Shown here in pieces: positions 35,104-44,004 of a stretch of 46,424 bases of DNA. Below the pieces are notes generated by a model. The model was not told the origin of the DNA. It saw only the letters and a program-made list of their open reading frames with translations, and searched no databases. The position numbers and the translations under genes are program-made. The first letter of the stretch is position 1. Each line of letters begins with the position of its first letter. The stretch is from assembly GCA_027034975.1 (NCBI GenBank), contig JALVWQ010000026.1:1-46424 (forward strand), read 5' to 3'. Source of the stretch: Campylobacteraceae bacterium (GTDB taxonomy: Bacteria > Campylobacterota > Campylobacteria > Campylobacterales > Sulfurovaceae).

Positions 35104-36210
35104 ATGAACCCTTTTAAGAGATTTTACCCCTTAAATAATGACTTTCGAGACCCCTTTAGTAGGGATAGAGACAGAGTTATACACTGTAGCTCATTCCGTC
35201 GCCTCGAGTATAAGACGCAAGTCTTTATCAACCATGAGGGAGACTACTTTCGAACCCGTCTCACCCACTCGCTTGAGGTTGCACAGATTGCACGAACACT
35301 CGCTAGGGCTCTTAGCTTAAACGAAACACTCGCAGAGGTAATTGCCCTCAGCCACGATTTAGGGCATACCCCCTTTGGACATGTTGGGGGCGATGAGCTT
35401 GATAGGCTTCTTAAAGCTGATGGTTTTAACAATGGTTTTGAGCATAACTTTCAATCGTTTCGAGTTTTAACGAAACTAGAAAAACGCTACAAGGGGTATG
35501 ATGGGCTTAACCTCAGCTACGCAACGCTAGAGGGGGTTTTAAAGCACTCCGAACCCTATAGAAAAAGCTTCTATCCAAAAGAGATAGAACAACTGTTCAT
35601 GCTCGATTTTCACCCCTCTTTAGAGGCAATCTTAGTAGATAATGCCGACGAGATAGCCTATATTAGCCACGATATTGATGATGGGCTCAAATATAAACTT
35701 ATCACCATCGACGATCTTAAGCCAAGCACGCTTATCCAAAAGGCTATTGCAAGCGTAAACGAAGAGGGTGTTAAAGAAGATGAACATCTGTTCAATCATC
35801 GTTTAGTGGCGGCAATTATTAAGATTTTGGTCGAAAATGCCATCAACTTCTCGCAACCATTTACAGCCAAGCTAGCAAACGATAAGCCACTTGCCTCTTA
35901 CTTTAAGAGTGAACAAAAACTCCCAATTGGTTTAGACCCACAGATACAAAAAGAGTTAAAGCAACTCAAAAAACTTCTTTTTCAAAAACTCTACTGGCAC
36001 GAAGCAATTGTAAAACATATGTACGCTGGAAAGGTCTGCGTTCAAAATCTCTACCAAGCCTTTATGGATGAAGAGAAGCTCCTCCCAAAACGGCAAAAAG
36101 AGTTTCTAGAAATTCGACCAAAACATAGAGTTGTTGCTGATTTTATCGCCTCAATGACAGACCGTTATGCTCTGAAACTCTCGCAAGAGATCTATGGTAT
36201 TAAGTTATAA
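35104..36210 (+). CDS. dgt: dGTP triphosphohydrolase-like protein (HD superfamily)
   Basis: 368 residues. HD-domain metal site: TRLTHSLEVAQ (His), then the HD pair in LSHDLGHTPFGHVGGDEL, and a later Asp in DNADEIAYISHDIDD. The family hydrolyses dNTPs to deoxynucleosides plus triphosphate; the short Dgt-like group has variable substrates. AAAAGG precedes the ATG at 35104. The gene is divergent from thyX. Confidence 0.88.
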   Translation: MNPFKRFYPLNNDFRDPFSRDRDRVIHCSSFRRLEYKTQVFINHEGDYFRTRLTHSLEVAQIARTLARALSLNETLAEVIALSHDLGHTPFGHVGGDELDRLLKADGFNNGFEHNFQSFRVLTKLEKRYKGYDGLNLSYATLEGVLKHSEPYRKSFYPKEIEQLFMLDFHPSLEAILVDNADEIAYISHDIDDGLKYKLITIDDLKPSTLIQKAIASVNEEGVKEDEHLFNHRLVAAIIKILVENAINFSQPFTAKLANDKPLASYFKSEQKLPIGLDPQIQKELKQLKKLLFQKLYWHEAIVKHMYAGKVCVQNLYQAFMDEEKLLPKRQKEFLEIRPKHRVVADFIASMTDRYALKLSQEIYGIKL

Positions 36211-36258
36211 GCCTTTTTTCGATATTATTCGCCTAAAATTATCAAGGATTTCGCTTCG

Positions 36259-38082
36259 ATGCAAAAGATTAAAAATATTGCCGTGATCGCCCATGTTGAC
36301 CACGGAAAAACTACACTTGTAGACCAACTACTCCAACAAAGCGGTACATTTGCTGCCCACCAAGAGGTGCAAGATAGAGTTATGGATAGTAACGATATCG
36401 AAAAAGAGAGAGGGATTACGATTCTCTCTAAAAACACAGCTATTACCTATGGTGACCATAAAATTAATATTATCGACACTCCAGGCCACGCCGACTTTGG
36501 TGGCGAGGTTGAGCGTGTTTTAAAGATGGTAGATAGTGTTTTGCTTCTTGTAGATGCACAAGAGGGTGTAATGCCACAAACTAAGTTTGTACTCAAAAAG
36601 GCTATCGGTTTTGGTATTAAGCCAATTGTTGTTATAAATAAAATCGATAAAGATGGTGCCGAGCCTGATAGAGTGATGGATGAAGTTTTCGATCTTCTTG
36701 TAGCACTCGATGCAAACGAAGAGCAGCTAGAGTTCCCCGTACTCTATGCAGCAGCAAGAGATGGCTATGCAAAATGGAACCTCGAAGATGAGAATAAAGA
36801 TATGACACCACTCTTCGAAGCAATCTTAGAGCATGTGCCATATCCAGCTGGAAGCAGCGATGAACCAACACAACTCCAAGTATTTACACTCGATAGCGAC
36901 AACTTTGTAGGAAGAATCGGTATCTCTCGTATCTTTAACGGCAAAGTTAAAAAAGGGGATGAGTATCTTCTTATTAAAGCTGACGGAAGAAAAACAAAAT
37001 CTCGTGTCAGTAAACTTATTGGATTTATTGGGCTCGATAGAGTAGAGATAGACGAAGCGGAAGCTGGTGATATTGTTGCAATTGCAGGATTTAGCGATAT
37101 CGATGTAGGCGACTCTATCTGCGATCCGGCAAACCCACAGCCACTTGACCCAATGCATATAGAAGAGCCAACACTCTCTGTTATTATGTCGGTAAACGAT
37201 GGACCACTAGCAGGGCAAGAGGGGAAACATGTTACCTCTAATAAGATCCGCGAACGATTAGAGAAAGAGATGGAGACAAATATCGCAATGAAGATGGAGC
37301 CACTAGGCGATGCAAGCTTTAAGGTAAGTGGGCGTGGAGAGCTCCAGATTGGTATTCTAGCAGAGAATATGCGAAGAGAGGGCTTTGAGTTTCTACTTGC
37401 AAGACCAGAAGTTGTTGTAAAAGAAGAAAATGGCGTAAAGATGGAGCCATTTGAGCACCTAGTAGTAGATGTTCCAGAGGAGTTCCAAGGAGTAGTTATA
37501 GAAAAACTTGGAAAAAGAAAAGCAGATATGACATCGCTTACACCAATGCCAGATGGAACTGTGCGGTTAGAGTTCGAAATTCCAGCACGCGGACTTATCG
37601 GGTTTAGAAGCGAATTTTTAACAGATACCAAAGGTGAGGGGATTATGAACCACTCCTTTATCGAGTACCGCCCATACACAGGAATAGTTGAAAGTCGGAC
37701 ACAAGGTGCCTTAGTCTCTATGGATAATGGAGAAGCGGTAGCATTCTCTCTTTATAACCTCCAAGCTCGTGGTACCCTCTTTATAAAACCACAAGATAAA
37801 GTATATAACGGTATGGTAATTGGCGAAAGTGCAAGACCAGGAGATCTTGAGGTAAATCCTCTTAAAGGAAAGCAACTCACCAATATGCGTTCAGCTGGTT
37901 CAGAAGATGCCATTAAATTAGTGCCGCCACGAGAGATGAGCCTCGAGCACGCTATGGAGTGGATTGAAGATGATGAGTTGATCGAAATCACACCAAAATC
38001 TATCCGAATTCGTAAAAAAGCTCTCGATCCAATCGAAAGAAGAAAGATCGCGAGAGAGCGAAAAAATGCAGCTGCTAAATAG
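36259..38082 (+). CDS. typA: GTP-binding ribosome-associated factor TypA/BipA
   Basis: 607 residues. Translation-factor GTPase with G1 [12 protein letters not shown], switch [13 protein letters not shown]3 [12 protein letters not shown] and G4 [15 protein letters not shown]-like domains II, III and V follow, and then the BipA-specific C-terminal domain. BipA helps late 50S assembly and stress-adapted translation. The ATG at 36259 follows AAGGA by 10 bases. Confidence 0.96.
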   Translation: MQKIKNIAVIAHVDHGKTTLVDQLLQQSGTFAAHQEVQDRVMDSNDIEKERGITILSKNTAITYGDHKINIIDTPGHADFGGEVERVLKMVDSVLLLVDAQEGVMPQTKFVLKKAIGFGIKPIVVINKIDKDGAEPDRVMDEVFDLLVALDANEEQLEFPVLYAAARDGYAKWNLEDENKDMTPLFEAILEHVPYPAGSSDEPTQLQVFTLDSDNFVGRIGISRIFNGKVKKGDEYLLIKADGRKTKSRVSKLIGFIGLDRVEIDEAEAGDIVAIAGFSDIDVGDSICDPANPQPLDPMHIEEPTLSVIMSVNDGPLAGQEGKHVTSNKIRERLEKEMETNIAMKMEPLGDASFKVSGRGELQIGILAENMRREGFEFLLARPEVVVKEENGVKMEPFEHLVVDVPEEFQGVVIEKLGKRKADMTSLTPMPDGTVRLEFEIPARGLIGFRSEFLTDTKGEGIMNHSFIEYRPYTGIVESRTQGALVSMDNGEAVAFSLYNLQARGTLFIKPQDKVYNGMVIGESARPGDLEVNPLKGKQLTNMRSAGSEDAIKLVPPREMSLEHAMEWIEDDELIEITPKSIRIRKKALDPIERRKIARERKNAAAK

Positions 38083-38296
38083 TGGCTACTTTTTTCTATC
38101 AATCATAGTTTTGTTACTTCATAAAAACGAACATTTATATAATTTTAGTAAAAACTCTCAATAGAATATTCAACAAACCTTACGAACTCTTTTATATATT
38201 TAGATTTATATTATTTATACTTCTTATGTATATCAAAAAAATTGCAAAAAAAAATATAAATTATGTTATTTTTATGTAATTTTTTACTTTTTTTGC

Positions 38297-38302
38297 TATA
38301 AT
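38297..38302 (+). promoter_or_regulatory. -10 box before the orphan small gene
   Basis: TATAAT in TTTTTGCTATAATTC, following about 200 bases of very A+T-rich DNA (38083-38290) with many T runs, typical of a strong Campylobacterota promoter. The rest of this 265-bp gap shows nothing I recognise. Confidence 0.6.
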
Positions 38303-38347
38303 TCTCTTGTAAACAATAAATTAATTTTACAACTGAGGACAAAATAA

Positions 38348-38584
38348 ATGAAAAAAAGATTTGTAAATACCTATCTAGAGAGAATCTATGAAGATAAAAA
38401 GAGCTTTATAGATGTTTTTGGAACAGAGAAACTCTTTGATCCAAAATTTATGCTTATTGCAGATATAGCTAGTGAACATCAGGAGCTTTTCTCAGATGCG
38501 ATCTTAGAAGCAATCCAATCTATGCAAGAGCAAAATATAGTTTCAAACACTTACTCTTTAGCTTCATTAAGCAGAAAAAATTAA
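38348..38584 (+). CDS. Orphan small protein, unknown function
   Basis: 78 residues, soluble, mainly helical (MKKRFVNTYLERIYEDKKS at the start; FSDAILEAIQSMQEQN in the second half). No family recognised. It is believed real because it has a good -10 box, a 46-base leader and a TGAGGA ribosome site 8 bases before the ATG. Its stop overlaps the end of the convergent PqiA-domain gene by 4 bases. Confidence 0.65.
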   Translation: MKKRFVNTYLERIYEDKKSFIDVFGTEKLFDPKFMLIADIASEHQELFSDAILEAIQSMQEQNIVSNTYSLASLSRKN

Positions 38585-39420
38585 ATACCTTCTTTTTCTG
38601 CTTCACTCTCTATTAACTTCTCTACAACAACTGATGTTACAATAGAAAAGATAACATAAACAAGAAAAATATAGAGTCCACTTTCGATCTGAGAGTAGCT
38701 ATTTTCGGTACTTCCAGCACTTAAATAAACCAAAAGTAAAGCAACCACAAAAACATCTAACATCGACCATTTTCCCAAATGCTTAAAGAGTTGTACCAAT
38801 TTCGTAGCCATATGCAATCGTTTCCAGAAAGCAACAGCTATCATACTGAGTGTCTTTAGGAGTGGAACAACTATAGAGAAGAGTAAAATAGCAATCGCTA
38901 CTGGATAGTTCCCATTATTATAAAGATGCACTATAGTTCCAAATATAGTTTTAGATTCAAAAGAGAGTATAATATCGCCTAAATAATCGACATTTTTATG
39001 GATAACAATCATTAAAATTGGAGTAAAAATACCAAAAAGGAGTGTTACCAAAGAGGCAAACCCAAGGAGTAGTGCATAGCTATTAAGTGATATTATAAAA
39101 TATGTCAATAAAATGGCAAATCCTACCACACCAAGTAGTAGTGTGCTCTCTCTATTCTTCTCTTTGAGTATCAAAGTTTGGGCTTTAAGCTCCTCAATGT
39201 TTTTTGCCTTTGTATTGTTTCGCTCAAATGCTCCAAAACTAATAGTAGAGAGTAACGAATCAAAACGGCGTTTTATCAGTTCCCCTATATCTGTTTGTGC
39301 TTCGTAGTAGTCTCTATTTATCTTCTCTAGCTCTTTTGCTGTAGTATAGGAGCTATAGCTAAAATAGAGCAATGCAAGAAATGCAAAAAGGGCAATGGTA
39401 CTATCGATAACTTTTTTCAT
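38581..39420 (-). CDS. PqiA-domain inner membrane protein
   Basis: 279 residues. An N-terminal membrane anchor, an extracytoplasmic segment of about 70 residues, then several helices. The PqiA signature is near the C-terminus (HLGKWSMLDVFVVALLLVYLSAG). PqiA works with MCE proteins in lipid traffic in E. coli. This is a single PqiA domain without the N-terminal zinc-finger cysteines of E. coli PqiA, and no MCE gene is near. ATG 39420 is preferred to the TTG at 39435. TATAAT (39432-39427) ends 6 bases before the ATG. Confidence 0.78.
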   Translation of the reverse strand: MKKVIDSTIALFAFLALLYFSYSSYTTAKELEKINRDYYEAQTDIGELIKRRFDSLLSTISFGAFERNNTKAKNIEELKAQTLILKEKNRESTLLLGVVGFAILLTYFIISLNSYALLLGFASLVTLLFGIFTPILMIVIHKNVDYLGDIILSFESKTIFGTIVHLYNNGNYPVAIAILLFSIVVPLLKTLSMIAVAFWKRLHMATKLVQLFKHLGKWSMLDVFVVALLLVYLSAGSTENSYSQIESGLYIFLVYVIFSIVTSVVVEKLIESEAEKEGI

Positions 39421-39467
39421 GCTCCTATTATACAAAAAATTATGGAGTTTAAGTTATAATCGCGCCT
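39421..39467. promoter_or_regulatory. Divergent promoter with two -10 boxes next to start codons
   Basis: On the plus strand TATAAT (39455-39460) ends 7 bases before the ATG at 39468. On the minus strand TATAAT (39432-39427) ends 6 bases before the ATG at 39420. Transcription would therefore begin at or within a base or two of both start codons. Confidence 0.55.
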
Positions 39468-40256
39468 ATGGAAAGATTAAAAGCATTAGAAAATATAGTA
39501 CTAGAAGCAGGTAAAATTGTTCAAGAGGGCTACCACAGCAATATAGAGGTGAGTAAAAAATCACCAACAGAACTTGTAACAAAATACGACAAAGCTGTCG
39601 AAGCATATTTAATAGAGAAGATAGCACCCCTCTATAGCAATTACACCATAGTAGCCGAAGAGAGTTTTGAGGGTGGGAGCATCCCACAAAATGCTATCTT
39701 TATCGACCCAATCGATGGAACAACAAACTTTGTCCATAAGATCCCTCACTTAGCCATTAGTATAGGCATATGGTCAAATGGTAAACCTCAAGAGGCGATA
39801 GTCTATAACCCAATACTTAATGAACTCTATAGTGCAAAAAGGGGGCAAGGTGCCTACTGTAATGGCAAAAAGATTCAAGTGCAAAAAGATACAAATCTAC
39901 AAAATGCAATTATTGCCACAGGTTTCCCATACGCAAAGCATGAGATGGGCAAAGCGTATTGGTGGGTTGTAAAGAGTTTTGAGAGTCTACTTCCTAAAAT
40001 TAGAGATATTCGTCGCCTTGGAGCAGCAGCACTCGATCTATGTTACCTTAGCTCTGGAAAAGTAAATGGTTTTTACGAAATCAACCTTAAACCTTGGGAT
40101 GTCGCTGCAGGTATACTGATTCTCCAAGAGGCTGGTGGAGAGGTATCCGATATCTATGGCAAAGCCTATAGCTTTGAAAAAACGATTATAGTTGCAAGCA
40201 ATGGGTCTATTCATAGTCAACTCTTAGAGAATCTTGCGGAGTATCACGATGGATAG
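39468..40256 (+). CDS. Inositol monophosphatase family protein (SuhB-like)
   Basis: 262 residues. Metal-site residues are visible: E64-E65 in IVAEESF, the motif IDPIDGTTNFVH (D80, D83) and WDVAAGILILQEAGG near residue 200. The family dephosphorylates inositol phosphates or related sugar phosphates, and SuhB also binds RNA polymerase in E. coli; the substrate here is unknown. No ribosome site lies close to the ATG, and the -10 box is 7 bases upstream, suggesting a leaderless mRNA. Confidence 0.87.
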   Translation: MERLKALENIVLEAGKIVQEGYHSNIEVSKKSPTELVTKYDKAVEAYLIEKIAPLYSNYTIVAEESFEGGSIPQNAIFIDPIDGTTNFVHKIPHLAISIGIWSNGKPQEAIVYNPILNELYSAKRGQGAYCNGKKIQVQKDTNLQNAIIATGFPYAKHEMGKAYWWVVKSFESLLPKIRDIRRLGAAALDLCYLSSGKVNGFYEINLKPWDVAAGILILQEAGGEVSDIYGKAYSFEKTIIVASNGSIHSQLLENLAEYHDG

Positions 40257-40740
40257 TATCAAAGCACTGCTCCAGTCACTCCCAAAGAGTCCAGGAATGC
40301 GTATAATGCACTTTTGCAAAGAGCCTCTTTTGATTTCGCAGATACAAGAGTATTGCAAAAGCGAAAGTGACTATTGCGAATACCTTATAGTAACCCTAAC
40401 AGCCCAAGATGCTGCCGAGCTCCAAGAGTTTCAAAACAACTATACTGAGGTGAAGTATCTAAGCCCACAGCGTCCTCGCTTCCATATGCAATCGAAGCAG
40501 TATGACTACCTCTTTCTAAGTACACTCCCACAAGAGCGAATTCCTTTTTTTAAAAAAATCTATCGTGCCCTTAAAAATGGTGCACCACTCTTTATATTTT
40601 TAGAAAAAGAAGTAAGTGAACTCTACTATAAAATAGAGAGTGAATTGATAGAGACAAACTATGTAGCCACAAACAGAACAGAACTTGAAGAGTTTACACT
40701 TCTCTCAGCCAAAAAGATGCACGGCTGGAGCGGAGCTTAA
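40249..40740 (+). CDS. Methyltransferase-fold-like protein, unknown function
   Basis: 163 residues. The second half reads like the end of a Rossmann SAM-methyltransferase (QYDYLFLSTLPQERIPFFKKIYRALKNGAPLFIFLEKE), but no glycine-rich SAM loop is visible in the first half, where MRIMHFCKEPLL stands. It may be a degenerate methyltransferase. The ATG at 40249 overlaps the preceding stop and follows GCGGAG by 7 bases. Its stop codon overlaps the stop of the convergent LysR gene. Confidence 0.6.
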   Translation: MDSIKALLQSLPKSPGMRIMHFCKEPLLISQIQEYCKSESDYCEYLIVTLTAQDAAELQEFQNNYTEVKYLSPQRPRFHMQSKQYDYLFLSTLPQERIPFFKKIYRALKNGAPLFIFLEKEVSELYYKIESELIETNYVATNRTELEEFTLLSAKKMHGWSGA

Positions 40741-41648
40741 CAACTAACACACCCTTTTTGCAGCATCGCTTGAGAGATCATAGATTTAGAGAACTCATAG
40801 AGTTTTAAGAAGAGCTCGCTCTTATACTTATCTTTATGATAGATTGCATAAAAGTCTCGTGCACAACGGAACCCTTTTACATTAAGCTTAAAGAGTGATC
40901 CATCAATTAACTCTTTACTAACTGCTAATTTCGAGAGGCAACTAAGTGGTTTTTTGCTTAAAAGTAGACTTTTAATAGACTCTGTATGCCCAAGCTCTAA
41001 GAAGATATTTAAACGAACACCACTCTCTTTTGCACAATTTAAGAAGGCTTCTCTTGTTGAGCTGCCTCTCTCACGCAATACCCAGCGATAATCGGCAATT
41101 TCAGCTAGAGTAAGCTCTCTATCTTTTAACTCCTCATTTGCACTCACGATAATAAGTTCATCTTTTCCTATCGACTCCTGTATAATATCGCTATCCATAA
41201 CATCTGCTTCAATAAAGCCCATATCGATTTGCCCACTCTTAACCAAAGAGAGAATCTCTTGTGTATTCCCCTCTTTTAGATCTATCTTTACATTTGGATA
41301 GCGGCTCATATAGTCACAGACAATCCCTGGCATAAGATAGTCGATAATGGTAGTACTCGCTCCGACACGAATATTCCCTTTATCTTCGCTATTTTTAAAC
41401 TCACTCTCAATATCACTTAACTTTTTATAGATTGGCTTTACAGCACTATAGAAGCTTCTTCCAATCTCATTAAGAATCAACTTTTTATTAATTCTATCAA
41501 AAAGCTTCTTGCCTAAAATTGTCTCGAGCTCTTTAATTGACATAGAGATAGCCGACTGGCTTAAACCAAGGGTCGATGCTACCTTCGTTAAATTTTGAAA
41601 CTTTACAACATATAAAAATATCTCTATCTGTCTGAGTGATATCTTCAT
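40737..41648 (-). CDS. LysR-family transcriptional regulator with C-terminal CxxC
   Basis: 303 residues. The N-terminal winged helix-turn-helix (about 1-60, VASTLGLSQSAISMSIKELE) is followed by a LysR substrate-binding domain (about 88-295). The last residues are KGCVSC, a CxxC (C300, C303) at the extreme C-terminus that is not part of the usual fold and could bind metal, Fe-S or form a disulfide. It is divergent from the NifS-like/NifU-like pair across 225 bases, the standard layout for a LysR gene and its target. It belongs to the CysB/CbbR-like general family; the ligand is unknown. Confidence 0.88.
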   Translation of the reverse strand: MKISLRQIEIFLYVVKFQNLTKVASTLGLSQSAISMSIKELETILGKKLFDRINKKLILNEIGRSFYSAVKPIYKKLSDIESEFKNSEDKGNIRVGASTTIIDYLMPGIVCDYMSRYPNVKIDLKEGNTQEILSLVKSGQIDMGFIEADVMDSDIIQESIGKDELIIVSANEELKDRELTLAEIADYRWVLRERGSSTREAFLNCAKESGVRLNIFLELGHTESIKSLLLSKKPLSCLSKLAVSKELIDGSLFKLNVKGFRCARDFYAIYHKDKYKSELFLKLYEFSKSMISQAMLQKGCVSC

Positions 41649-41695
41649 AACTTACCTTTATAGCCAAATTGTATAAATTTATCGAAAAAACTTAT

Positions 41696-41727
41696 TATAA
41701 TAGAAAAAATTCTAAAAATTTATTATA
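41696..41727. promoter_or_regulatory. Inverted repeat in the LysR/NifS-like intergenic region
   Basis: TATAATA (41696-41702) and TATTATA (41721-41727) form a 7-bp inverted repeat in the 225-bp gap. It is A+T-rich and close to the LysR start, so it may be an autoregulatory operator, or simply overlapping -10 boxes. The rest of the gap (41728-41873) holds AAAGGAGAA, the ribosome site of the NifS-like gene, and nothing else I recognise. Confidence 0.35.
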
Positions 41728-41873
41728 CATATTTTTTGTTAATAGTAGCCCAAAAAAGCATTCTAAAACGAAAGAGTCTCATATATTCTTCTTTTTTTAA
41801 AAAGCTAAGTTGAAACAAAGCTATTTAATTGTAAATTCAAATCGGACAATATCACTCCCAAAGGAGAATTTGA

Positions 41874-43040
41874 ATGGCTATTTTATTAAATAGTAATATC
41901 ACCACCCCAACAATGCAAAATGTAATAGATGCAATGGAGCCATGGAGAGACAAAGCAATAGACCTATATAACAAAGCAAGATCAAATCAGAAAGCTCTCC
42001 AAACCTATCATGGTGCAATAGAGAAGATCTACGCCTCAATTCATGCAAAAGATGAAGATACAATTTTACTCAACTCAGGCAACAATGAGGCAATCTCACA
42101 GCTCTATTTTACAATCTATATTCACTATATATTAACTGGGCGTAAAAATGCCATTGTAGCTTTTGATAGATGCTCTATGAGCGAGCAGCGAACTTTGAAG
42201 CTATTAGAGTCGCAAGGGTGTAGAGTGCACCGAGTACCACCAACTATAGATGGTACTATTGACCTTGAGATCTTAAAAGAGTATGTCAATACAAAGACAG
42301 CACTCGTTTCACTGCCACTTGTTGATGAAGAGAGTGGAGTTATTCAGCCACTCGAAGAGGTTTCACAAATCTGTGCACTCCATGGTGCACCTCTTTATGT
42401 TAATGCAAAGGATGCTATGGGGAGAATCCCTATCGATACACAACGCGAAAGGGTTGATTTCTTAAGCTTTGAGGGGGCAAATATTGGAGGACCAAAAGAT
42501 ATTGGTGCACTCTATATTGCAAAAGATGCTCCAGAGCTTCTACCGCTTATTTTTGGGCACCAAAGTGAACAAGCAGGATTGCGGGCAAATCTGCAAGATG
42601 TTGCAAAGGTAATTGGTTTTGCTAAAGCACTCGAGAGTGTAGTGGATGCTCTTGATTTCGAGATCGAAGATACACGAGACCTTCGTGACAAACTCGAAGA
42701 GGAGCTTCTTAAGATTCCACAGAGCTACTCACTAGCACCTTGGGCACTGCGTGTTCCAACAGTTGCTATTATGGCGTTTCAAGGGGTACATGGTGGCATG
42801 CTCGTTGATCTTTTGGCAAAAAGAGATATTATCGCCTACTCATATGCGAGCTACCCTCGTACAAACTTCGAGCGTACACCACTTACAGAGCTTGCAAAGC
42901 TCGATGAATCACTTAAACACTGCACAGTTGGTTTTAGCCTCTGGTCGCACAATAGCGAAGAGGAGATAGAAGAGGCGATCAAAATAATTAACGAAACAGT
43001 CGCAGAGGTACGCGAAATCTCTGCTTGCAAAGGAGAATAG
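41874..43040 (+). CDS. NifS-like protein lacking the catalytic residues (pseudo-cysteine desulfurase)
   Basis: 388 residues, the full length of Helicobacter/Campylobacter-type NifS, with a clear family scaffold: LNSNITT at the start (canonical LDNNATT), RIPID...VDFLSF, GGPKDIGALYI, LRDKLEEELLKIP and FSLWSHNSEEEIEEAI. The chemistry is gone. The PLP Schiff-base Lys of the xHKxxGPKG motif is N203 (EGANIGGPKD). The PLP-contacting Asp is N177 and the neighbouring Gln is D180 (YVNAKDAMGR). The stacking His is S101. The RSGTxN phosphate loop is LRANLQ, and the catalytic loop GSAC is SYASYPRT without Cys. I infer a non-desulfurase role, possibly scaffold or regulator. AAAGGAGAA precedes the ATG. NifU-like follows with no gap. 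Confidence 0.85.
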   Translation: MAILLNSNITTPTMQNVIDAMEPWRDKAIDLYNKARSNQKALQTYHGAIEKIYASIHAKDEDTILLNSGNNEAISQLYFTIYIHYILTGRKNAIVAFDRCSMSEQRTLKLLESQGCRVHRVPPTIDGTIDLEILKEYVNTKTALVSLPLVDEESGVIQPLEEVSQICALHGAPLYVNAKDAMGRIPIDTQRERVDFLSFEGANIGGPKDIGALYIAKDAPELLPLIFGHQSEQAGLRANLQDVAKVIGFAKALESVVDALDFEIEDTRDLRDKLEEELLKIPQSYSLAPWALRVPTVAIMAFQGVHGGMLVDLLAKRDIIAYSYASYPRTNFERTPLTELAKLDESLKHCTVGFSLWSHNSEEEIEEAIKIINETVAEVREISACKGE

Positions 43041-43976
43041 ATGAGTAAACAAGCAATACTCCCACAGGTAAGAGAGAACTTTAAAATCGACTCCCTAATT
43101 AACGGAAAACAAAATATCGGTAGACTGAGTAAAGAGGAGGCTCAAGCAATGCAAGCTACTCTCTTTACCTACAACTATGGCTCTTGCGAGAGTGGCTTAG
43201 CCCTTACAATCTATGCTGCCTTTAATAAAGAGCAAAGAGTGGTCGATTGCAAAATCGAGGTTTTTGGAGAGAGCGAATTGATTGCAGTAGCCTCAATTGC
43301 AGCTCTCATTGCCAAAAACAAAACACCTCAAGAAATACTGCAGCTTAAAGAGAAGGGGATAGAGTACTTTTTGCGCGAAAACCCAAATAAGCCAGCACTT
43401 CCTAAACAGCTGCGATTTGTCACAAATATTATGATAGATGCCCTCCATCTTATGGCAAAAAGCTACCTTGGCGAAACGATCGTAGAGGGTAGAGAAATCG
43501 ACCCACTTACTGGCACAACAGAGCGGTTTATTAAAGAGAGTATCAAACGGTTCGATATCAAAACACTCGAAGAGTTAAGCGACTATACGCGTGCAGGCTA
43601 CCTTGGCTCGACACATCTTCAGTCTGGCTTTAGTAATATTTTAGAAGATATCCTTAAAGAGAGTCGTAAAGAGATAGAAGAGTCACAAAAAGAGAGTATA
43701 ACACTCCCAGATAAACCATTTAAAGAGCTCACCGTAGAAGAGAAAAGAGCAGCCATAGAGGCGATAATCGAAGAGAATATCCGCCAGATGCTCGTTATGG
43801 ACGGAGGTGATATGGAGATACTAGACATCAAAGAGAATGGCGAAGATACAGATATCTATATCCGCTACCTAGGAGCCTGCAACGGCTGTGCGAGTGCAAG
43901 TACTGGAACACTCTTTGCTATCGAAGGCATTTTAAAACAGAAGCTCGATAAAAATATCCGTGTAATTCCTCTCTAA
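43041..43976 (+). CDS. NifU-like protein with only the C-terminal CxxC retained
   Basis: 311 residues with the three-part layout of Helicobacter NifU. In the N-terminal IscU-like domain (about 20-145) one Cys (C49) may match the first scaffold cysteine. The second (FGCG) is now FGES (E77), and the third (HCS) is lost near residue 126. The central Bfd-like domain (about 155-200, LEELSDYTRAGYLGSTH) lacks all four [2Fe-2S] cysteines. The C-terminal Nfu domain (about 235-311) is highly conserved, with MDGGDMEILDIK and YLGACNGCASASTGTLF (C280, C283). It probably carries or transfers an Fe-S cluster through this last domain. It starts directly after the NifS-like stop; a terminator follows. Confidence 0.87.
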   Translation: MSKQAILPQVRENFKIDSLINGKQNIGRLSKEEAQAMQATLFTYNYGSCESGLALTIYAAFNKEQRVVDCKIEVFGESELIAVASIAALIAKNKTPQEILQLKEKGIEYFLRENPNKPALPKQLRFVTNIMIDALHLMAKSYLGETIVEGREIDPLTGTTERFIKESIKRFDIKTLEELSDYTRAGYLGSTHLQSGFSNILEDILKESRKEIEESQKESITLPDKPFKELTVEEKRAAIEAIIEENIRQMLVMDGGDMEILDIKENGEDTDIYIRYLGACNGCASASTGTLFAIEGILKQKLDKNIRVIPL

Positions 43977-43980
43977 AAAT

Positions 43981-44004
43981 AGAGCTTACTGCTCTGTCTT
44001 TTTT
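43981..44004 (+). terminator. Intrinsic terminator after the NifU-like gene
   Basis: A short stem AGAGC-TTACT-GCTCT is followed by GTCTTTTTT, 4 bases after the NifU-like stop. It overlaps the 3' end of the convergent lipoprotein gene. Confidence 0.55.

Noticed and set aside
41874-43976. NifS-like/NifU-like pair as the cell's working Fe-S assembly system
   Set aside because: PLP lysine, catalytic cysteine and most cluster cysteines are missing, so it cannot carry out the canonical reaction.
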